From assembly GCA_026125625.1 (NCBI GenBank), contig JAHCKU010000104.1, positions 1 through 8,906 of the forward strand: a DNA stretch of 8,906 nucleotides. Direction: 5' to 3'. Of the stretch, positions 6,463-8,906 are shown piece after piece. Position numbers and translations under genes: made by a program. Positions within the stretch are counted from its first letter, which is position 1; the number at the start of each line of letters is the position of its first letter. Under the pieces are notes generated by a model, which was not told the DNA's origin, made no database searches, and saw only the letters and a program-made list of their open reading frames with translations. The stretch comes from Burkholderiales bacterium. GTDB taxonomy: Bacteria; Pseudomonadota; Gammaproteobacteria; Burkholderiales; SHXO01.

Positions 6463-7275
6463 TCAGCCGTGCAAATCGTGCTCCTGCACCTTCGGGCGCC
6501 AGTTCATCATGCGCCGCTCGACCAGCGTGACCAGCCGGTCGAGCCCCAGTGCCGCCAGCGTGAGCACGATGACGCCGGCGAATACCGTGTTGACGTCGAA
6601 CACGCCCTCGGCCTGCAGGATCAGATAGCCTACACCGCGCGCCGAGCCCAGATACTCCCCCACCACCGCACCCACGAAGGCCATGCCGACCGAGGCATGC
6701 AGGCTGGCGAACACCCAGCCGGTGGCACTGGGCAGGTAGACGTGCCGCAGCAGCTGTGTTCGCGTCGCACCCAGCATGCGCGCGTTGTTCAACAGCACCG
6801 GGCTGACCTCGCGCACGCCGTGATAGACGCTGAAGAACACGATGAAGAACACCAGGGTCACGCCCAGCAGAACCTTGGACCAGATGCCCAGGCCGAACCA
6901 CACGGCGAAGATCGGCGCCAGGATCACGCGCGGCATGGAATTGAACGCGGTGATGTAGGGGTCGAGCAGACGCGCTGCGCGCGGGCTCAGCCCCAGCCAC
7001 AGACCGCACGCCAGCCCCAGCACCGTACCCAGGACGAACGCTAGCAGCGTCTCGAGCAGGGTCACGCCCAGATGAGGAAAAATCCTGCCGCTCGCGAACC
7101 AGTCCCAGATGCGCCCCAGCACCTGCAGCGGCTCGCCGAAGAAGAACGGCGGCAGCACTTCGCTGCGCGTGAGCACGTGCCAGAAGAGAAACAGGCCGAC
7201 CAGCAGCAGCACCTGCCACGGCCATAGCGGCCGCCTGGATGCGTGCTCCGCGCGTTCAGACATCGCGTTGCTCAT
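6463..7275 (-). CDS. ABC transporter permease, NitT/TauT (SsuC/TauC-like) type
   Basis: The protein has 270 residues, typical of this permease family, with about six membrane segments. The clearest are near residues 18-36, 70-95, 132-152, 186-208 and 230-252. The cytoplasmic coupling motif of binding-protein-dependent permeases is present: NNARMLGATRTQLLRHVYLP at 163-182, which matches EAA...G.........LP. Two such subunits should form the channel of the importer, driven by the ATPase encoded just upstream. The ATG at 7275 lies inside the ATPase gene (20-base overlap) and is the first possible start, because an in-frame TGA lies three codons before it. AGGAGG at 7288-7293 is 12 bases upstream, rather far. 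An alternative ATG at 7263 would overlap the ATPase stop by eight bases. Family assignment is secure; the transported solute is unknown. Confidence 0.95.
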   Translation of the reverse strand: MSNAMSERAEHASRRPLWPWQVLLLVGLFLFWHVLTRSEVLPPFFFGEPLQVLGRIWDWFASGRIFPHLGVTLLETLLAFVLGTVLGLACGLWLGLSPRAARLLDPYITAFNSMPRVILAPIFAVWFGLGIWSKVLLGVTLVFFIVFFSVYHGVREVSPVLLNNARMLGATRTQLLRHVYLPSATGWVFASLHASVGMAFVGAVVGEYLGSARGVGYLILQAEGVFDVNTVFAGVIVLTLAALGLDRLVTLVERRMMNWRPKVQEHDLHG

Positions 7276-8077
7276 GCGCCTTCATCACCTCCTGCTTGAG
7301 TGCACTCCAGATCGCCCGGTGCAGCTCGACGAAACGCGGATGCAGGGCGATCTCCTGCACGTCGCGCGGCCGTGGCAGGTCGACCGCATAGTGCGCGATC
7401 GGCCGCGAGGCCGGACCGGCAGAGAGCACCACCACGCGATCCGACAAGGCGATCGCCTCTTCCAGGTCGTGCGTGACGAACAGCACGCAACGGCGCTCCT
7501 GCGCCCACAGCTCGAGCAGTTCGTTCTCCATCAGCTGACGCGTCTGCACGTCCAGCGCAGAGAACGGTTCGTCCATGAGCAGCATGCGCGGCTCCAGGAT
7601 CAGCGTCTGGGCCAGCGCCGCGCGCTTGCGCATGCCGCCCGACATCTCGTGCGGATACTTGGCCGCATGCGCACCCAGCCGCACGCGTCGCAGCCAATCG
7701 CCCGCGCGCTCGCGTGCCTGCGAGCGGGGCATGCCGCGCAGCTCCAGCCCAATGGCGACGTTGTCCAGCGCCGTGCGCCAGGGGAACAGGGCATCGGCCT
7801 GGAACAGATAGCCGGCCTGACCATTCAGTCCGCGCAAGCGCTCGCCGAAGGCGTGTACCGTGCCTGCGGTCGGGGCCTGCAGGCCGGCGGCCAGATTCAA
7901 CAGCGTCGACTTGCCGCAGCCGGTCGGCCCCACCAGCGATACGAACTCGCCGTCATGCACGGTCAGTGACGCTGCCTGCACCGCGGTGTAGGCCGCGCGC
8001 GTGCTGCCACGCCCGGGGAAGGTGCAGGTGACCTGATCCAGCACCAGAGCCGGGACGGATTGCGGGGCCGAGGACAT
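7256..8077 (-). CDS. ABC transporter ATP-binding protein, NitT/TauT (SsuB/TauB-like) type
   Basis: From the ATG at 8077 the protein has 273 residues, normal for the family, and all ATPase motifs are intact. These are Walker A GPTGCGKST at 50-58, Q-loop Gln93 (YLFQADALFPWRT), signature MSGGMRKRA at 145-153, Walker B MLLMDEP from 165 with catalytic Glu170, the D-loop SALD, and switch His203 (FVTHDLEEAIALSDR). The signature has Met where many ABC proteins have Gln, a known variant in this subfamily. It would power the permease whose start overlaps its 3' end. No Shine-Dalgarno sequence precedes 8077. The frame is open further upstream, with ATGs at 8119 and 8122 and a GTG at 8152, but the extra 25 residues are unlike a conserved N-terminus, and homology-like sequence begins only at LVLDQVTCTFPG. 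It is the first gene of the four-gene ABC unit. Confidence 0.94.
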   Translation of the reverse strand: MSSAPQSVPALVLDQVTCTFPGRGSTRAAYTAVQAASLTVHDGEFVSLVGPTGCGKSTLLNLAAGLQAPTAGTVHAFGERLRGLNGQAGYLFQADALFPWRTALDNVAIGLELRGMPRSQARERAGDWLRRVRLGAHAAKYPHEMSGGMRKRAALAQTLILEPRMLLMDEPFSALDVQTRQLMENELLELWAQERRCVLFVTHDLEEAIALSDRVVVLSAGPASRPIAHYAVDLPRPRDVQEIALHPRFVELHRAIWSALKQEVMKAHEQRDV

Positions 8078-8141
8078 GAAGCGGGCAACGATCGATGAGT
8101 TCGCGGGATGGCCGCGCATCATAGTCTGCCCGGCACCATCC

Positions 8142-8160
8142 TGCCCGGGCACGGCCGTGC
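8142..8160. promoter_or_regulatory. Overlapping palindromes between divergent genes (possible operator)
   Basis: Two perfect inverted repeats overlap here: TGCCCGGGCA at 8142-8151 and GCACGGCCGTGC at 8149-8160. A further copy of TGCCCGG lies at 8127-8133, 15 bases before the first. They fall in the 132-base gap between the ABC unit (reading left) and the small secreted protein gene (reading right), where an operator for a dimeric regulator would be expected. No regulator gene is adjacent, and short palindromes of C and G arise easily in this base composition, so the assignment is tentative. Confidence 0.3.
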
Positions 8161-8209
8161 GATCATGCGCGCTACGACTTCATCGCAGCCATCACCAGGG
8201 AGTATTCCG

Positions 8210-8575
8210 ATGCAAACGACCGTCCGTTCCAGCCGCAGCTCGCTCACGCGCACGCTGGCGCCAGGCCTGATGCTGTATGGCCTCGTCTTGCCGCTGCACG
8301 CGGAGGAAGTGGCCGTACTGTGGGCCGATCCCAAGTGCGAGATGATCCTGGTGGAGAAGGCGGACGGGGAATTCGGAACGGTGCTGCGCCTGAGCGAGGG
8401 GCGCATCGGCATCGGCGACAAACTCGAAGGCGACTTCGCCCATATCGATCAGATCCGCAAGGTACGCAACGTCGCCACCGACGAGGATCTCATGGTGCGC
8501 GGAGTGCGCTACTCCAGCAGCCGCAAGTGGGTGCTGCGGGTGCTGCCGAAGTGGTGCAAGGGGCCGGCCGAGTAG
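8210..8575 (+). CDS. Small secreted protein of unknown function
   Basis: From the ATG at 8210 this is a 121-residue protein with AGGGAG at 8197-8202, seven bases upstream, so the start is well supported. An in-frame ATG-initiated extension to 8108 looks non-coding. Residues 1-31 form a Sec-type signal peptide: basic SSRSSLTR, the hydrophobic core APGLMLYGLVLPL, and cleavage probably after LHA at residue 31. The mature part of about 90 residues starts EEVAVLWADPKCEM. It looks beta-rich (MILVEKADGEFGTVLRL, then GRIGIGDKLEGDF) and ends RKWVLRVLPKWCKGPAE. It has just two cysteines, C43 and C116, near either end, which could form a disulfide in the periplasm. I do not recognise the family. It is divergent from the ABC unit and convergent with pmbA; no function can be assigned from this context. 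Confidence 0.8.
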   Translation: MQTTVRSSRSSLTRTLAPGLMLYGLVLPLHAEEVAVLWADPKCEMILVEKADGEFGTVLRLSEGRIGIGDKLEGDFAHIDQIRKVRNVATDEDLMVRGVRYSSSRKWVLRVLPKWCKGPAE

Positions 8576-8703
8576 CAGCGTGCGCAGCAGAGAAACGATC
8601 GTGATCGGCTCCGGAGGCGCTGAATCAGCCCGCGATTCTACTGCCCGGCCCGTGCACCGTACATTCACTGACGCCGCACATGGATGCAGCGCTGGCCCGC
8701 TGC

Positions 8704-8906
8704 CTATTCGCCTGCGACCATCATGCGATCGATCAGCACCGAGCCGCACTGGCGCGCGCTGCGCGCGACGACGTCGGTGCCGATGGCCACGATTCCCTTG
8801 AACATGTCCTTCAGATTGCCGGCAATGGTGATCTCCTGCACGGGATAGGTGATCTCGCCGTTCTCCACCCAGAAGCCGGCGGCGCCGCGCGAATAGTCGC
8901 CGGTCA
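8704..8906 (-). CDS. pmbA: PmbA/TldE, C-terminal end (5' part outside window)
   Basis: Sixty-six C-terminal residues are visible, reading TGDYSRGAAGFWVENGEITYPV, then EITIAGNLKDMFKGIVAIGTDV, and ending CGSVLIDRMMVAGE with TAG at 8704-8706. This is the diagnostic C-terminus of PmbA/TldE, where GDYSRGA.GFW.ENGEI.YPV and EITIAGNL are among the most conserved stretches of the family. From family knowledge, PmbA/TldE is the inactive-looking partner of the zinc protease TldD. The cytoplasmic TldD/E heterodimer degrades unfolded peptides, matures microcin B17 and affects CcdA stability. The family is about 450 residues, so most of the gene lies beyond the window. The reading frame is intact to the edge. 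It is convergent with the small secreted protein gene, with 128 bases between stops. Confidence 0.93.
   Translation of the reverse strand, partial: TGDYSRGAAGFWVENGEITYPVQEITIAGNLKDMFKGIVAIGTDVVARSARQCGSVLIDRMMVAGE

Noticed and set aside
6425..7225. Fusion of the lipoprotein to a long upstream domain
   Set aside because: The upstream part reads through the permease gene in another frame. The ribosome-binding site at 6430-6435 and the lipobox right after the ATG at 6424 show where the gene starts.
8131..8146. Possible sigma-54 promoter (GGCAC...TGC) ahead of the small secreted protein gene
   Set aside because: The GG and GC elements are separated by nine bases instead of the strictly required ten.
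8576..8703. Terminator or small RNA between the secreted protein gene and pmbA
   Set aside because: Only very short inverted repeats with minimal loops (such as CGATC-GT-GATCG near 8597-8608) and no T-runs; nothing supportable.
8704..8790. Suspected frameshift near the pmbA C-terminus
   Set aside because: Re-reading the reverse complement codon by codon gives an uninterrupted frame from the conserved ITIAGNL region to VAGE and TAG, so the gene is intact here.
1..8906. Mobile element, CRISPR, defence or biosynthetic cluster
   Set aside because: No transposase, integrase, terminal repeats, regular spaced repeats, toxin-antitoxin pair or cluster-type enzymes were found, and base composition looks even across the window.

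Overview
The window is a stretch of ordinary-looking, high-GC bacterial chromosome. It carries eight recognisable or plausible complete genes plus two genes cut by the window edges. The GC content, the GC-biased third codon positions, the CstA/YbdD pair, the PmbA/TldE end, the NitT/TauT-type ABC importer and the outer-membrane lipoprotein signal all point to a Gram-negative proteobacterium. Gamma- or betaproteobacteria are most likely; I cannot support a genus. I see no tRNA, rRNA, CRISPR, transposase, integrase, attachment site or insertion-sequence end.

Layout. (1) 1-1461, plus strand: the C-terminal half of a CstA-family peptide/pyruvate transporter, overlapping by ATGA a YbdD-family small partner that carries an unusual N-terminal extension. 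(2) 1516-1818, minus strand: a small unrecognised protein with an uncertain start, followed by a roughly 210-base divergent region. (3) 2028-4891, plus strand: an M61-family metallopeptidase with a C-terminal PDZ domain, overlapping by ATGA a fold-type II PLP enzyme of the threonine dehydratase/serine racemase family. (4) 8077-4902, minus strand: a compact four-gene unit of ABC ATPase, ABC permease, LEA14/WHy-domain lipoprotein and NMT1/SsuA-like substrate-binding protein. The genes overlap or nearly abut. (5) 8210-8575, plus strand: a small secreted protein of unknown function, divergent from the ABC unit across a palindrome-rich gap. (6) 8704-8906, minus strand: the C-terminal end of PmbA/TldE.

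How the genes fit together. CstA and YbdD form a known transporter/small-subunit pair. The peptidase and the PLP enzyme are translationally coupled and could act in cytoplasmic peptide and amino-acid breakdown (inference). The ABC unit has all three parts of a periplasmic-binding-protein importer, but no neighbouring catabolic gene shows its substrate. Its odd member is the WHy lipoprotein between permease and binding protein, which is the best candidate here for something poorly described. The intervals 1462-1515, 4892-4901 and 8576-8703 separate convergent genes and hold no convincing terminator. Nothing in the window looks like a defence, mobile or secondary-metabolite system.
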